Shown here one piece after another: positions 1-8,336 of a DNA stretch of 20,951 bases (its first letter is position 1; each line of letters starts with the position of its first letter). The stretch is taken from contig JAFYWO010000026.1 of NCBI GenBank assembly GCA_017557925.1, forward strand, positions 1 through 20,951, in the 5' to 3' direction. The translations under genes and the position numbers were made by a program. The notes under the pieces were generated by a model. The model worked only from the letters and a program-made list of their open reading frames with translations. It was not told the DNA's origin and did not search any database. This DNA comes from Alphaproteobacteria bacterium (GTDB taxonomy: Bacteria > Pseudomonadota > Alphaproteobacteria > RF32 > CAG-239).

Positions 1-145
1 ATGCAAAGTAAACAGTTGTATTAGCGTTTTCTGCAAACTCACGAGCGAGTTTAGATTGACAGTCGCTACCACCAAACCAACTACTTGTTGTAGAACAGCC
101 TGCTAATAAAACAACTGCACAAAGCAAACTTAAAAGTTTTTTCAT
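1..145 (-). CDS. Outer-membrane lipoprotein, probably OmpA/Pal-like (N-terminal 48 residues only; runs off window start)
   Basis: Only the first 48 codons are in the window. The start is a typical lipoprotein signal: two lysines, a hydrophobic stretch at about residues 4-15, and a lipobox LLAGC with the lipidated cysteine at residue 17. Serine follows the cysteine, so there is no Asp-type inner-membrane retention signal and outer-membrane sorting is expected. After a short Ser/Gly-rich linker, the sequence near residues 34-48 (LAREFAENANTTVYFA) resembles the beginning of an OmpA C-terminal peptidoglycan-binding domain as in Pal, but the window ends there. A GGAGA ribosome binding site sits just upstream of the ATG. 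The gene follows ftsI on the same strand after about 155 bases. A Pal identity would fit a division-linked envelope role (Tol-Pal), but this neighbourhood is not the usual tol operon. The lipoprotein call is firm; the OmpA/Pal call is moderate. Confidence 0.72.
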   Translation of the reverse strand, partial: MKKLLSLLCAVVLLAGCSTTSSWFGGSDCQSKLAREFAENANTTVYFA

Positions 146-212
146 TTATTTTCTCCATATGGTTAAAAACTTGGTTGTTATCGAGTAACTCCATAATCAA
201 CTAGACCACTAC

Positions 213-241
213 AATTTAAGAAACAAAAGTAAATATTTCAA
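213..241 (-). promoter_or_regulatory. Candidate sigma70-type promoter for the lipoprotein gene
   Basis: On the minus strand, TTGAAA (236-241) and TAAATT (213-218) are separated by 17 bases. This lies in the 155-base gap between the end of ftsI and the lipoprotein start, where nothing else is visible. The match is only moderate in a very AT-rich gap. Confidence 0.3.
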
Positions 242-300
242 TAACAAACTATACTATTTGTGTATAAACTTATTATTTATTTTACAAAAATTTTAAAACT

Positions 301-2064
301 TTAGTTTTTTATTCCAAAATTCTTTAAAAGATTTTCTCTTTGAACACTGACATCAAAATTCGGTTTGACATTTAATTGTGGAGCAACTCTTGAAATTATT
401 TTTCCACCTGTCGGACAAGCGTTCCATCCTGATGTAACATAACCGTATGTTTCTTTAATAGGTTTGGGGTCATCAATAATTACCATTAAAGAGTATTTTG
501 GGTCACTTGCCGGAAAAGCCGAAACAAAAGATGTTACATTTTTACCTTTTATATATTTTCCATTAACAATTTTATTGGCTGTTCCGGTTTTTCCTACAAC
601 CTCATAGCCTTCAATATTGGCGTTTTTAGCTGAACCTTGAATGACGACTTCACGAAGAAGTTTTCTCATATCTAAAGATGTTTGCATTGAGATAACTCGT
701 TTACTTTCTCTATTGGAACTTTCTCTTATTATGGTAGGAGGGGTATATATTCCTCCGTTTAAGATGGATGAGAATGCAGTTATTATATGTATCGGAGTTA
801 CGGATATTCCATAACCGTATGCTGTTGTTGCAACGGTATGTTCCTGCCATTGTTTTTCACTTCTGTAAATAGGAATTTCTCTTTCATTTATTTCCAAATT
901 TTTTATTTTTTCAAATAATCCTAAATTTTTGAAAAATCTTATCTGTAAATCTTTTCCTACTTTAAGCGCCATTTGGGCGGAAGCAATATTGGAGGAGTGA
1001 ATAAGGGTTTCTCCAACGCTCAACCATTTAGGCGGGACTCTGTAATCGGTAATTTTGAATCTTCCCATTTTAAGAGGTTTTCTTGCATCAAATCTGTCTG
1101 TTATTTTTATTTTTCCGCTATCAAGTCCGAGAGCTGTATTAAATACCTTAAAAACAGAACCTGCTTCATACACGCCTTGCGTTGCAAAATTAAATTTAAT
1201 ATCTTTATTTTTAAAATCTCGCTTATTTAAATCATAATCAGGAACAGAAGATAAAGCTATAATTTCTGAAGTTTTAATATCCATTAAAATAGCAGTAGCA
1301 CGTTCTGCCATAAATTTTTCTTTTGCTTTGATTAACTCATCACGAATTGCGTATTGAACACCCAAATCAATAGTCAGTTGTAAATCTTTTGTAGAAGAAC
1401 TTAAGCGATTGTTTAATGATTTTTCAAGTCCGGAAATGCCAATATTATCAATATCAGTATTTCCTAAAACGTGAGCTAATAATTCTTTTTGGGGATAAAC
1501 TCTTGTTTCACTTTCTTCAAATTCTAACTCAGGAAAGCCCAATGCATTAACTTTTGCTTGTTGGAAAGGTGAAATGTTGCGTTTTAGATAAGCGAAACTG
1601 GATTTTTTGGTTAGTTTTTCTAAAAAAACATCATAACTTATGTCGTTAAAAATGTTATGAAGTTTTTTCGCTATTTCTTCTGCATTACTGACTTTTTTTG
1701 GATTACATAATAAATTCACAGTAGGGAGATTGGTTGCAACAACAACTCCGTTTCTGTCGGTAATGTTTGCTCTGTGAACAGGAGAAGATGCTCTGATTTT
1801 TGGGCGATAATATGTTATTTCTTCTTTATCAAATTGTATTCCGTCAACTAAACAAACATTAAAAATTCTAAATATGATGATAGAATATATAATAACAAAT
1901 ATCGCAATAACTAACATTATGCGAGAACGACAAATGTTAACGGATTTATCTTCTGTTTCCCATCCAAATCTGCTTGGTGAAAAATATATTTCTTGTCCGG
2001 GAACATAAGAAAATGTAGGCTTTTTCTTTGATAAACTTAACTTTAGCACCATTTTACCATTCAA
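301..2064 (-). CDS. ftsI: Peptidoglycan D,D-transpeptidase FtsI (PBP3), septal class B PBP
   Basis: Septal transpeptidase that cross-links peptidoglycan at the division site, anchored in the inner membrane with its catalytic domain in the periplasm. A cytoplasmic N-terminus is followed by one membrane segment (about 49-68), then the PBP dimerisation region beginning near RASSPVHRANITDRNG (91-106). The three penicillin-binding motifs are all present: SVFK with nucleophile Ser303, SSN at 357-359, and KTG at 492-494. The length of 587 residues is normal. The start is uncertain: the longest frame begins with TTG at 2062-2064, three bases after the ftsL stop, while an in-frame ATG lies four codons later (2050-2052). 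Neither has a strong ribosome binding site. It is the last gene of the mraZ-rsmH-ftsL-ftsI run; murE, the usual next gene, is absent. No convincing terminator follows. Confidence 0.96.
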   Translation of the reverse strand: MNGKMVLKLSLSKKKPTFSYVPGQEIYFSPSRFGWETEDKSVNICRSRIMLVIAIFVIIYSIIIFRIFNVCLVDGIQFDKEEITYYRPKIRASSPVHRANITDRNGVVVATNLPTVNLLCNPKKVSNAEEIAKKLHNIFNDISYDVFLEKLTKKSSFAYLKRNISPFQQAKVNALGFPELEFEESETRVYPQKELLAHVLGNTDIDNIGISGLEKSLNNRLSSSTKDLQLTIDLGVQYAIRDELIKAKEKFMAERATAILMDIKTSEIIALSSVPDYDLNKRDFKNKDIKFNFATQGVYEAGSVFKVFNTALGLDSGKIKITDRFDARKPLKMGRFKITDYRVPPKWLSVGETLIHSSNIASAQMALKVGKDLQIRFFKNLGLFEKIKNLEINEREIPIYRSEKQWQEHTVATTAYGYGISVTPIHIITAFSSILNGGIYTPPTIIRESSNRESKRVISMQTSLDMRKLLREVVIQGSAKNANIEGYEVVGKTGTANKIVNGKYIKGKNVTSFVSAFPASDPKYSLMVIIDDPKPIKETYGYVTSGWNACPTGGKIISRVAPQLNVKPNFDVSVQRENLLKNFGIKN

Positions 2065-2067
2065 TAC

Positions 2068-2427
2068 TTATCTTTCAGAGTTAGCAAGTATTCTTAAAGA
2101 ATCTTTGTTCTTTGCAAACATTGTAGGATTCTCAAACAACTCGCCCTCTAATGGTAATGCAGAATAGTTAATAATTTGTTCAGGTTTTATAAAATCTAGC
2201 GAAATATATTTACCTGCTAAACTTTTTAATCTTTCGGGATTGTTAAGTTCACTCCAATCCGCTTCCAAAATATGAATATCGCGAATATCATTTCTTATAT
2301 CGCTATTGATTTGTGCTAATTCTTTTTCTAAATTTTGCACATCATTAGTTAGCACAAAATAGTATGCACCAATAACAAAAGTAAACATAATCCACAAAAC
2401 AGATATAGCGGTTTTTACATTACTCAT
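2068..2427 (-). CDS. ftsL: Cell division protein FtsL (alphaproteobacterial type)
   Basis: Small bitopic division protein, 119 residues, expected to form the FtsQLB complex and to recruit or activate FtsW-FtsI. A short cytoplasmic tail leads into a single membrane segment (about 7-27), then a predicted coiled coil (about 30-55, rich in E, L, I and N). The stretch ADWSELNNPERLKSLAGKY (56-74) is characteristic of alphaproteobacterial FtsL. The last 40 residues are low in recognisable features. It starts one base after the rsmH stop, with AAAGGA about nine bases before its ATG, and stops three bases before the longest ftsI frame, so translation is probably coupled through the cluster. Identity rests on gene order plus this motif, since FtsL proteins diverge quickly. 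Confidence 0.88.
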   Translation of the reverse strand: MSNVKTAISVLWIMFTFVIGAYYFVLTNDVQNLEKELAQINSDIRNDIRDIHILEADWSELNNPERLKSLAGKYISLDFIKPEQIINYSALPLEGELFENPTMFAKNKDSLRILANSER

Positions 2428-2428
2428 A

Positions 2429-3358
2429 TTATTTTTCCTTTCTTTTTATAGCATATCTTAATTTTGCGGAACGAGACCGCGGATTTGTGTTGTGTTCCGA
2501 TTCGCAGGGTGTGATTGCTTTAGATGCAAAAGAAAATATTTTATTTTCATCTGTTTTTGTTTCGCAATTTTTACCATATTTTGAAGAATGAACTTTTTTG
2601 GAGGCATTATCATTAAAGTAAAATTTAACAATTCTGTCTTCTAAAGAGTGAAAATCTACAACAACAATCCTTCCGCCATCTTTTACTATATCAGATGCAC
2701 CTTTTAGACCATTTTTAAGTTGATTTAACTCATCATTAACAGCGATTCGGATTGCTTGAAAAGTTCTGGTTGCAGGGTCAATTTGACCAAACTTCTTTGG
2801 TAATACGGAATAAATAATTTCAGCAAGCTCCGTTGTTGTTGTGATTTGTTTGTTTTTGCGATACAGAACAATTTGATGAGCTATTTGTCTGGATTTTTTT
2901 TCTTCTCCGTATGCGTATATCAAATTTGCAAGCTCTTCTTCTTCCATTGTGTTAACAATATCAGATGCCGTAGTGCCTTTCATAGACATTCTCATATCAA
3001 GTTCAGCCTCTTTACTAAAAGAGAACCCTCTGAAATCATCATCTAATTGCATAGATGAAACGCCTATATCAAAAACAACACCATCAACCTTTTCATTAAC
3101 TAAAGAAGAAATGTCACCAAAAGTACCGGCTCTAAAATCAAATCTGTTTCCATAAATACTTTTTAGCTCATTAGCTCTACTTACAACACTTGGATCTCTA
3201 TCTATAGCTATAAGTTTGCAATTTCTTGCATTAAGGATAGCCTCACTGTATCCACCGTTTCCAAAAGTAGCATCTACATATACACCGTTGTCTTTTATAT
3301 CTAAATTTTCAATAACTTCTTTAAGCATAACGGGAATGTGACGTGTTTTACTTGTCAT
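2429..3358 (-). CDS. rsmH: 16S rRNA m4C1402 methyltransferase RsmH (MraW)
   Basis: S-adenosylmethionine-dependent enzyme that N4-methylates C1402 of 16S rRNA in the ribosomal P site. Family motifs are visible: HIPVMLKEV near the N-terminus (7-15), the SAM-binding DATFGNGG (29-36), AIDRDP (51-56), VVFDIGVSS (94-102), FSFSKEAELDMRM (112-124) and a later RTFQAIRIAVNDEL. The 309-residue length is typical. An upstream in-frame ATG exists at 3362-3364, but the AGGAG ribosome binding site lies too close to it and is about seven bases before the ATG at 3356-3358, so the latter is preferred. This start overlaps the end of mraZ by 11 bases, indicating translational coupling. The cluster is probably controlled from the operator and promoter upstream of mraZ. 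Confidence 0.96.
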   Translation of the reverse strand: MTSKTRHIPVMLKEVIENLDIKDNGVYVDATFGNGGYSEAILNARNCKLIAIDRDPSVVSRANELKSIYGNRFDFRAGTFGDISSLVNEKVDGVVFDIGVSSMQLDDDFRGFSFSKEAELDMRMSMKGTTASDIVNTMEEEELANLIYAYGEEKKSRQIAHQIVLYRKNKQITTTTELAEIIYSVLPKKFGQIDPATRTFQAIRIAVNDELNQLKNGLKGASDIVKDGGRIVVVDFHSLEDRIVKFYFNDNASKKVHSSKYGKNCETKTDENKIFSFASKAITPCESEHNTNPRSRSAKLRYAIKRKEK

Positions 3359-3821
3359 TATCATTCTCCTTTAGTTTTAAAGACGGACGAGACTGTTTTA
3401 CTTTTTCTCTAATACGAGCTTCTTCTTTTGCCCAGTTTTCTTCGCTCCAAATTTGAAATTTGCGACCTTTGCCGACAAAAACAGCATTATCTTTGATTTC
3501 GGCGTGGGCTAATAGTTTTTCTGTTAAAACAATACGTCCTGTGCTATCAAAACTAAAACGCTTTGCATCTCCAAAAATAAGATTGGTCAAATCATCTTGG
3601 TCTTCAGAAAAGAAGTCTGTTGAATTTTCAATATCTGTTGCCAGTTTTTCTAAAAGCTCTTCTGTACATCCTTCTATGCAAGGAGATGTTAAACTTCTGT
3701 AACAAACAATTTCTGTAGATAAATCTTTAACTATTGCGCGATAATCTGAAGGTAGAGAAACACGCCCTTTAGCGTCTACCTTATTGATTATTGTATCTAA
3801 AAATAAAAAACTTTTGCGCAT
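3348..3821 (-). CDS. mraZ: Transcriptional regulator MraZ
   Basis: DNA-binding regulator of the division and cell wall cluster; in characterised bacteria it binds short direct repeats upstream of its own gene. It has 157 residues with two SpoVT-AbrB-like halves. The first carries DAKGRVSLP (16-24), the second DSTGRIVL (92-99), matching the duplicated DxxGRhhLP motif of MraZ. The C-terminal tail is charged and Lys-rich. The ATG at 3819-3821 has a weak AAGAGA ribosome binding site. It is the first gene of the run into rsmH, ftsL and ftsI, and its 3' end overlaps rsmH. Four TGGNA repeats at exact 10-base spacing lie 33 to 67 bases upstream of the start, which strongly suggests autoregulation. 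Confidence 0.96.
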   Translation of the reverse strand: MRKSFLFLDTIINKVDAKGRVSLPSDYRAIVKDLSTEIVCYRSLTSPCIEGCTEELLEKLATDIENSTDFFSEDQDDLTNLIFGDAKRFSFDSTGRIVLTEKLLAHAEIKDNAVFVGKGRKFQIWSEENWAKEEARIREKVKQSRPSLKLKENDNDK

Positions 3822-3853
3822 AGTAGTTTTCTCTTATGAATTATGTATATATA

Positions 3854-3888
3854 TGGTATAACATGGTATTTCGTGGGAATCAATGGAA
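3854..3888. promoter_or_regulatory. MraZ operator: four TGGNA repeats at 10-base period over the mraZ promoter
   Basis: Reading the plus strand, TGGTA (3854-3858), TGGTA (3864-3868), TGGGA (3874-3878) and TGGAA (3884-3888) recur with exactly five bases between units. Known MraZ operators are direct TGGGN-type pentamers with five-base spacers. The repeats lie on the strand opposite to the mraZ message. A candidate minus-strand promoter is embedded in them: TTGATT (3878-3883), 17-base spacer, TATACC (3855-3860). Bound MraZ would therefore cover the polymerase site. The repeat pattern is seen directly; binding is inferred from the family. Confidence 0.75.
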
Positions 3889-3977
3889 AAATGTAAGTTT
3901 TTGCAAAAATTTTTGGTGATTTTTATTTTTACTTTTAAAACAATAGGTTGGAAATATTTGAAATGTTTATAAAAAAA

Positions 3978-4015
3978 TAAAAACAAAAAAAAGCACCAAC
4001 AGTGTTGGTGCTTTT
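3978..4015 (-). terminator. Rho-independent terminator of the fabD-fabG operon
   Basis: A perfect 12-base-pair stem (AAAAGCACCAAC, 3989-4000, with GTTGGTGCTTTT, 4004-4015) has a three-base loop. On the minus strand it is followed by a long T-rich tract. It lies about 20 bases after the fabG stop and separates fabD-fabG from the mraZ cluster. Confidence 0.93.
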
Positions 4016-4036
4016 CGGTAATCTCTTAAAAGAGAA

Positions 4037-4774
4037 TTAAATCATAGCCATACCGCCGTTAACATGTAATGTTTGACCGGTAATGTATTGAGCTTCATCA
4101 GAAGCTAAAAATGCAACTGCATTTGCAATATCTTGAGCTTCTCCAAGTTTTCCCTCAGGAATTTTGCTTAAAAGTTGAGCTTTAACATCATCAGGTAAAA
4201 CATCTGTCATAGGTGTTCTGATGAAGCCAGGAGCGATAGAGTTTACGGTAACACCTCTTGAACCAACTTCTTGAGCTAAACATTTGTTCATAGCTATCAT
4301 ACCGGCTTTTGAAGCAGAGTAATTAGCTTGTCCTGGGTTACCCATAACACCAACAACAGAAGCGATACCGATGATGCGACCATATCTTCTCTTCATCATT
4401 CCTCTGATGGCAGCTTTAGCAAGTTTAAAACCTGCGGATAGGTTAACGTCTAAAACTAATTGCCAATCTTCGTCGCTCATACGCATAAACAAATTATCAC
4501 GAGTAAGTCCGGCGTTGTTTACTAAAATATCAATACGGCCCATTTTTTCTTCAACGTTTTTAACTAAATTATTAACGTCTTCTGAATTTGTAAGGTTTGC
4601 AACAAAATACTCAACTCTGTCGCCTAATTCTGCTTTTAATTTTTCCATTGGTTCTGCACGCATGTCTGTTAATGCAAGAGTAGCACCTTGTGCGTGTAAA
4701 GTGCGTGCTATTTTATCACCTAAACCTCCGGCAGCACCGGTGATTAGCGCAATTTTTCCATCTAACTTAAACAT
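4037..4774 (-). CDS. fabG: 3-oxoacyl-[acyl-carrier-protein] reductase FabG
   Basis: NADPH-dependent reductase of type II fatty acid synthesis in the cytoplasm, converting 3-oxoacyl-ACP to 3-hydroxyacyl-ACP. It is a classical short-chain dehydrogenase of 245 residues: nucleotide-binding TGAAGGLG (13-20), NNAG (86-89), active-site Asn111, Ser139, and the YSASK motif with Tyr152 and Lys156. PGFIRTPMT (182-190) and the C-terminal ITGQTLHVNGGMAM are typical of FabG. An AAGGA ribosome binding site lies about nine bases before the ATG, and the gene begins 24 bases after fabD, so the two are co-transcribed. A strong hairpin terminator follows. The common third gene, acpP, is not here. Confidence 0.96.
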   Translation of the reverse strand: MFKLDGKIALITGAAGGLGDKIARTLHAQGATLALTDMRAEPMEKLKAELGDRVEYFVANLTNSEDVNNLVKNVEEKMGRIDILVNNAGLTRDNLFMRMSDEDWQLVLDVNLSAGFKLAKAAIRGMMKRRYGRIIGIASVVGVMGNPGQANYSASKAGMIAMNKCLAQEVGSRGVTVNSIAPGFIRTPMTDVLPDDVKAQLLSKIPEGKLGEAQDIANAVAFLASDEAQYITGQTLHVNGGMAMI

Positions 4775-4798
4775 CTTATTTTTTCCTTTTCTAAAAAA

Positions 4799-5743
4799 TT
4801 ATAGATTTTTAGCTAATTCTTCAATGTCTTGAACAGAGTAAACAGATAAACAATTTACATCTTTCAAGCTACGTTTAGCCATACCGGAGAGAACTTTTCC
4901 TGCACCGAGTTCAACAAAGTCCGTAACGCCGTTTGCGCTCATAAAGTCCATTGTCTCTCTCCATCTTACGGTACCGGTAACTTGTTCAATCAAGTTTTTG
5001 ATTATATCTTGCTTATCTGTTTCAACATCAGCTAAAACATTAGCAATAATTGGTATTAGAGAATCTTTTGCTTCAACTTCCATAAATGCTCTTGCCATAG
5101 TTTCTGCAGCAGGTTGCATCAATGGACTGTGGAAAGGTGCGGAAACAGGCAATTTAAGACATCTTTTTGCTCCAAATTCAGAAGCAATTTCCACTGCTTT
5201 TTCTATTGCTTGTATGTGACCAGATAATACAACTTGTCCTTCGGAGTTATCATTGGCAGCAACACAGTAATGATTACCATCTTTGCAAGCATCTACTAAA
5301 GAATCTACATCCTTAAAAGATAATCCCAAAACTGCAGCCATACCGCCAACACCAACAGGAACAGCTTCTTGCATAGCATTACCACGTATACGCAATAGTC
5401 TTGCAGTGTCTGCTAAACTAAATACTCCGGCTGCACAGGCAGCAGAATATTCTCCCAAAGAGTGTCCGGCAACAAAACTGGCTTTATCTTTTAGAACAAT
5501 GCCAAAGTCTTTTTCTAATACTTTGACAACTGCCATAGATACAGCCATTAGCGCAGGTTGGGTGTTTGATGTTAAAGTTAAATCCAATTCAGGACCTTCA
5601 ACCATAACTTTATACAAATCTTGTCCTAAAGCATCGTTAACTTCATTAAAAACATCTCTTGCAGATGTGAAGTTTTCTGCTAATTCTTTCCCCATTCCTA
5701 CAAATTGAGAACCCTGACCAGGGAAAACAAATGCGTGTTTCAT
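4799..5743 (-). CDS. fabD: Malonyl-CoA:ACP transacylase FabD
   Basis: Transfers malonyl groups from CoA to acyl carrier protein to supply fatty acid elongation. The 314-residue sequence has the N-terminal FVFPGQGSQ (5-13), the nucleophile elbow GHSLGEY with Ser95, the carboxylate-binding Arg120 and the catalytic His205 in SAPFHSP. An in-frame ATG four codons upstream (5753-5755) was rejected: the GGAG ribosome binding site overlaps it and is ideally spaced for the ATG at 5741-5743, which gives the usual FabD N-terminus. It is the first gene of a two-gene operon with fabG. It is divergent from ftsK; the roughly 180 bases between them are very AT-rich. A TTGACT at 5797-5802 on the minus strand could be a -35 box, but no convincing -10 follows at the right distance. 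Confidence 0.96.
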   Translation of the reverse strand: MKHAFVFPGQGSQFVGMGKELAENFTSARDVFNEVNDALGQDLYKVMVEGPELDLTLTSNTQPALMAVSMAVVKVLEKDFGIVLKDKASFVAGHSLGEYSAACAAGVFSLADTARLLRIRGNAMQEAVPVGVGGMAAVLGLSFKDVDSLVDACKDGNHYCVAANDNSEGQVVLSGHIQAIEKAVEIASEFGAKRCLKLPVSAPFHSPLMQPAAETMARAFMEVEAKDSLIPIIANVLADVETDKQDIIKNLIEQVTGTVRWRETMDFMSANGVTDFVELGAGKVLSGMAKRSLKDVNCLSVYSVQDIEELAKNL

Positions 5744-5925
5744 ACGTTTCTCCATTAAAATTATTTATGGATTAAAGCTAAAACAGTTCAACCTAAAGTC
5801 AAGATTTAAATAAAAGCGGTGTGTATAGCTTGTTGTTGTTTTATATATTTTACTGAATTTTAATATTTTATTTAAAATTTATTTTTATACTTTAAGAAAA
5901 TTTGTATGCTAAAAAAGAGGTTAAA

Positions 5926-8268
5926 ATGGCTAAAAAAAGTAATAAGAATACATCAAAATCCGAAACACCATCATATTTAAAAAGTATAGTAAGCACTATT
6001 TTAGGTGGTTGTTTGATTGCGTATGGAATATGTTTGGTTTTATCTATGATTGGATATACTCCGACAGATGAATCTTTTAATGTATCAAATTCTGATAAAA
6101 TAAATAATTTTATGGGAAAATTTGGTTCTTACGCATCTGATTTAATTGTGAATAGTTTTGGTATAGCTATTTTAATATTTTTAATTCCTCTTTTGGTTTG
6201 GGGATATTTGTTGATACGTCATCACCATATTATAGAATTAAAAATTCGTATGTTTGCCGTAGCGTTAGGTGTAATTACTTTGTCCGGTACATTATACCAA
6301 ACATTATCTTTACCTTTAGAAAAAATAAATTTGTTAGGTAAATTTAGCCATATATTACCAGATTTTTTAACAAAAACATTTGATGCTTGGGGAGCAAAAG
6401 AATACTCCGGTCATTTATCTCTATTTGTTTTAGCGCTTATTTCTATAATGTCTTTTAATTTAGCTTTGGGTATAACTTTTAAGCATTGGTATAATATTAC
6501 TTCAAAGGTCTGCAAATTTATTTATATAACAATAAAACATTTACATTCTTTTGTTATGAAGCTTATAAATCCTAATTCTTTATATGAAAGTAACAAGGTA
6601 ACTGAAAGTGTAAATATAAGAACAAATAAAGAAGTAAAAAAGGAACCGACATTCAATAATGAAGAAGCATTACTAATTAAAGAAACTCCAAAACAAGAGA
6701 AAGCACCAATAAAGAAAGTGTCTGAAAATGTTTCTTCAATGCCTAAAATAAAAATTAAAGAACCAAACGGTTATAATTATCCGTCAATAAATCTATTAAG
6801 TCGTCCTAAAGGTAAAATAGGCTCAAGTGTTAATGAAAAAGAATTAAATGAAACTGCTTTAGCTCTTGAAGAAGCATTGAGTAATTATGGTATAAATGGT
6901 AAAATCGTAAAAGTAAGTCCGGGACCTGTTGTTACATTGTATGAATTAGATCCGGCACCGGGAACTAAAACTTCTCGTATTATATCTCTTGCGGATGATA
7001 TTGCTCGCTCTATGGCAGTTGGTTCTGTTCGTATTGCAACCGTTACCGGTTCAACAACAGTAGGTATAGAAGTGCCAAACAAGACAAGAGAGACGGTTTG
7101 GGTTAGAGATTTGTTGGAAGATACGAAGTTTACCGATAGTAAACACGCCCTAAATATTGTATTAGGTAAAGATATAGGTGGTAAAAACGTATATGCGGAT
7201 TTGGCTAAAATGCCACACTTGCTAATAGCAGGAACAACAGGTTCTGGTAAATCTGTTGGTGTTAATGCTATGATTTTATCGCTTCTTTATCGTATGACTC
7301 CTGATGAATGTAAATTTATGCTTATAGATCCTAAGATGTTGGAATTTTCTATGTATAACGGTATACCGCATTTGTTGACTCCGGTTATAACCGATCCGGC
7401 AAAAGCCGTAATCGGTTTGAAGTGGGCTGTAAGGGAAATGGAAGAACGTTATAGAGCAATGGCTTGTTTATCTGTTAGAAATATTACAGGTTATAATCTA
7501 AAACTAAAAGAAATGGAAGAAAAAGGCGAAAAACCTTCTAGAACAATTCAAGTAGGTTTTGACCCTGAAACAGGAAAACCAAAATACGAAAACCAACTTT
7601 TGGATACTAAACCTTTACCATATATTGTGATAGTTGTAGATGAGGCAGCAGACCTTATGATGGTTGCCGGTAAAGAAGTTGAAGCAGCTATTCAACGTTT
7701 GGCTCAAATGGCTCGTGCAGCAGGTATACATCTTATTATGTCTACACAACGTCCATCTGCAGATGTTATTACCGGAACCATAAAATCTAACTTCCCGACA
7801 AGAATTAGTTACCAAGTTACTTCAAAAATTAACAGTAGAACAATTTTGGATGAACAAGGTGCGGAACAACTACTTGGCAGAGGTGATATGTTATATATGC
7901 CTGCAGGACTTCGTCCACAACGTGTCCACGGCGGTTTTGTTCCTGATGAAGAAGTTGAGGCAGTAATGAACTTCTTAAAAACACAAGGAGCACCTAAATA
8001 TGTTGACGGAGTTACCGAAGGAGAATTAGATATAAAAAATAAAGACAATGGAGCTTTGTTTGATAAGACGTCTTTAGGCGGTGGCTCAAAAGATGATTTA
8101 TATGAGGAAGCCGTAAATATAGTAAGACAAGATAAACGTCCTACAATAAGTTACATTCAACGTCGTTTAGGTATTGGCTATAACAAGGCAGCATCACTTA
8201 TAGAACGTATGGAAGAAGAGGGTATTGTAACTAAAGCAGATGGCAATAACAAGCGAGAAGTTATCTAA
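5926..8268 (+). CDS. ftsK: DNA translocase FtsK
   Basis: Septum-located, ATP-driven DNA pump that clears and unlinks chromosome ends at division. The 780 residues contain an N-terminal membrane domain with about four hydrophobic segments (roughly 21-42, 71-98, 108-128, 162-184), a short Lys/Glu-rich linker (about 225-280), and the motor domain. Walker A is GTTGSGKS (436-443); Walker B is IVIVVDEAADL (567-577); STQRPSADVITG (606-617) is also diagnostic. A C-terminal winged-helix gamma domain (about 723-775), which reads polar KOPS-type sequences, is complete. The linker is short compared with E. coli FtsK. The longer TTG-initiated frame from 5902 was rejected because AGAGG lies five bases before the ATG at 5926. 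No terminator is visible before the convergent gene at 8337. Confidence 0.96.
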   Translation: MAKKSNKNTSKSETPSYLKSIVSTILGGCLIAYGICLVLSMIGYTPTDESFNVSNSDKINNFMGKFGSYASDLIVNSFGIAILIFLIPLLVWGYLLIRHHHIIELKIRMFAVALGVITLSGTLYQTLSLPLEKINLLGKFSHILPDFLTKTFDAWGAKEYSGHLSLFVLALISIMSFNLALGITFKHWYNITSKVCKFIYITIKHLHSFVMKLINPNSLYESNKVTESVNIRTNKEVKKEPTFNNEEALLIKETPKQEKAPIKKVSENVSSMPKIKIKEPNGYNYPSINLLSRPKGKIGSSVNEKELNETALALEEALSNYGINGKIVKVSPGPVVTLYELDPAPGTKTSRIISLADDIARSMAVGSVRIATVTGSTTVGIEVPNKTRETVWVRDLLEDTKFTDSKHALNIVLGKDIGGKNVYADLAKMPHLLIAGTTGSGKSVGVNAMILSLLYRMTPDECKFMLIDPKMLEFSMYNGIPHLLTPVITDPAKAVIGLKWAVREMEERYRAMACLSVRNITGYNLKLKEMEEKGEKPSRTIQVGFDPETGKPKYENQLLDTKPLPYIVIVVDEAADLMMVAGKEVEAAIQRLAQMARAAGIHLIMSTQRPSADVITGTIKSNFPTRISYQVTSKINSRTILDEQGAEQLLGRGDMLYMPAGLRPQRVHGGFVPDEEVEAVMNFLKTQGAPKYVDGVTEGELDIKNKDNGALFDKTSLGGGSKDDLYEEAVNIVRQDKRPTISYIQRRLGIGYNKAASLIERMEEEGIVTKADGNNKREVI

Positions 8269-8336
8269 GTAATAAGCGCTTATAAAGCATCAGAAGTTGT
8301 ATATTAATGACTTTTATGTGTAAAGGAAAAAGATAA

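Noticed and set aside
973..1237. Plus-strand open frames of 60-85 codons inside ftsI
   Set aside because: They lie antisense to a clear coding gene with all catalytic motifs and have no recognisable motif or ribosome binding site. The same holds for antisense frames inside fabG (4371-4832), fabD (5283-5708), the permease (15753-16112) and hpf (19849-20091).
3904..3915. AT palindrome CAAAAATTTTTG upstream of mraZ
   Set aside because: Such A/T palindromes are expected by chance in this very AT-rich DNA. It is too weak to call a terminator or a binding site.
5744..5925. Extended N-terminus for FtsK from the TTG at 5902 and a promoter in the fabD/ftsK gap
   Set aside because: The AGAGG ribosome binding site points to the ATG at 5926. 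Promoter-like boxes in this AT-rich gap lack a matching -10/-35 pair at acceptable spacing.
8272..8283. Palindrome ATAAGCGCTTAT just after ftsK, as a terminator or operator
   Set aside because: It is a 12-base perfect palindrome with no room for a loop and no T tract, and it occurs once. Nothing else supports a regulatory role.
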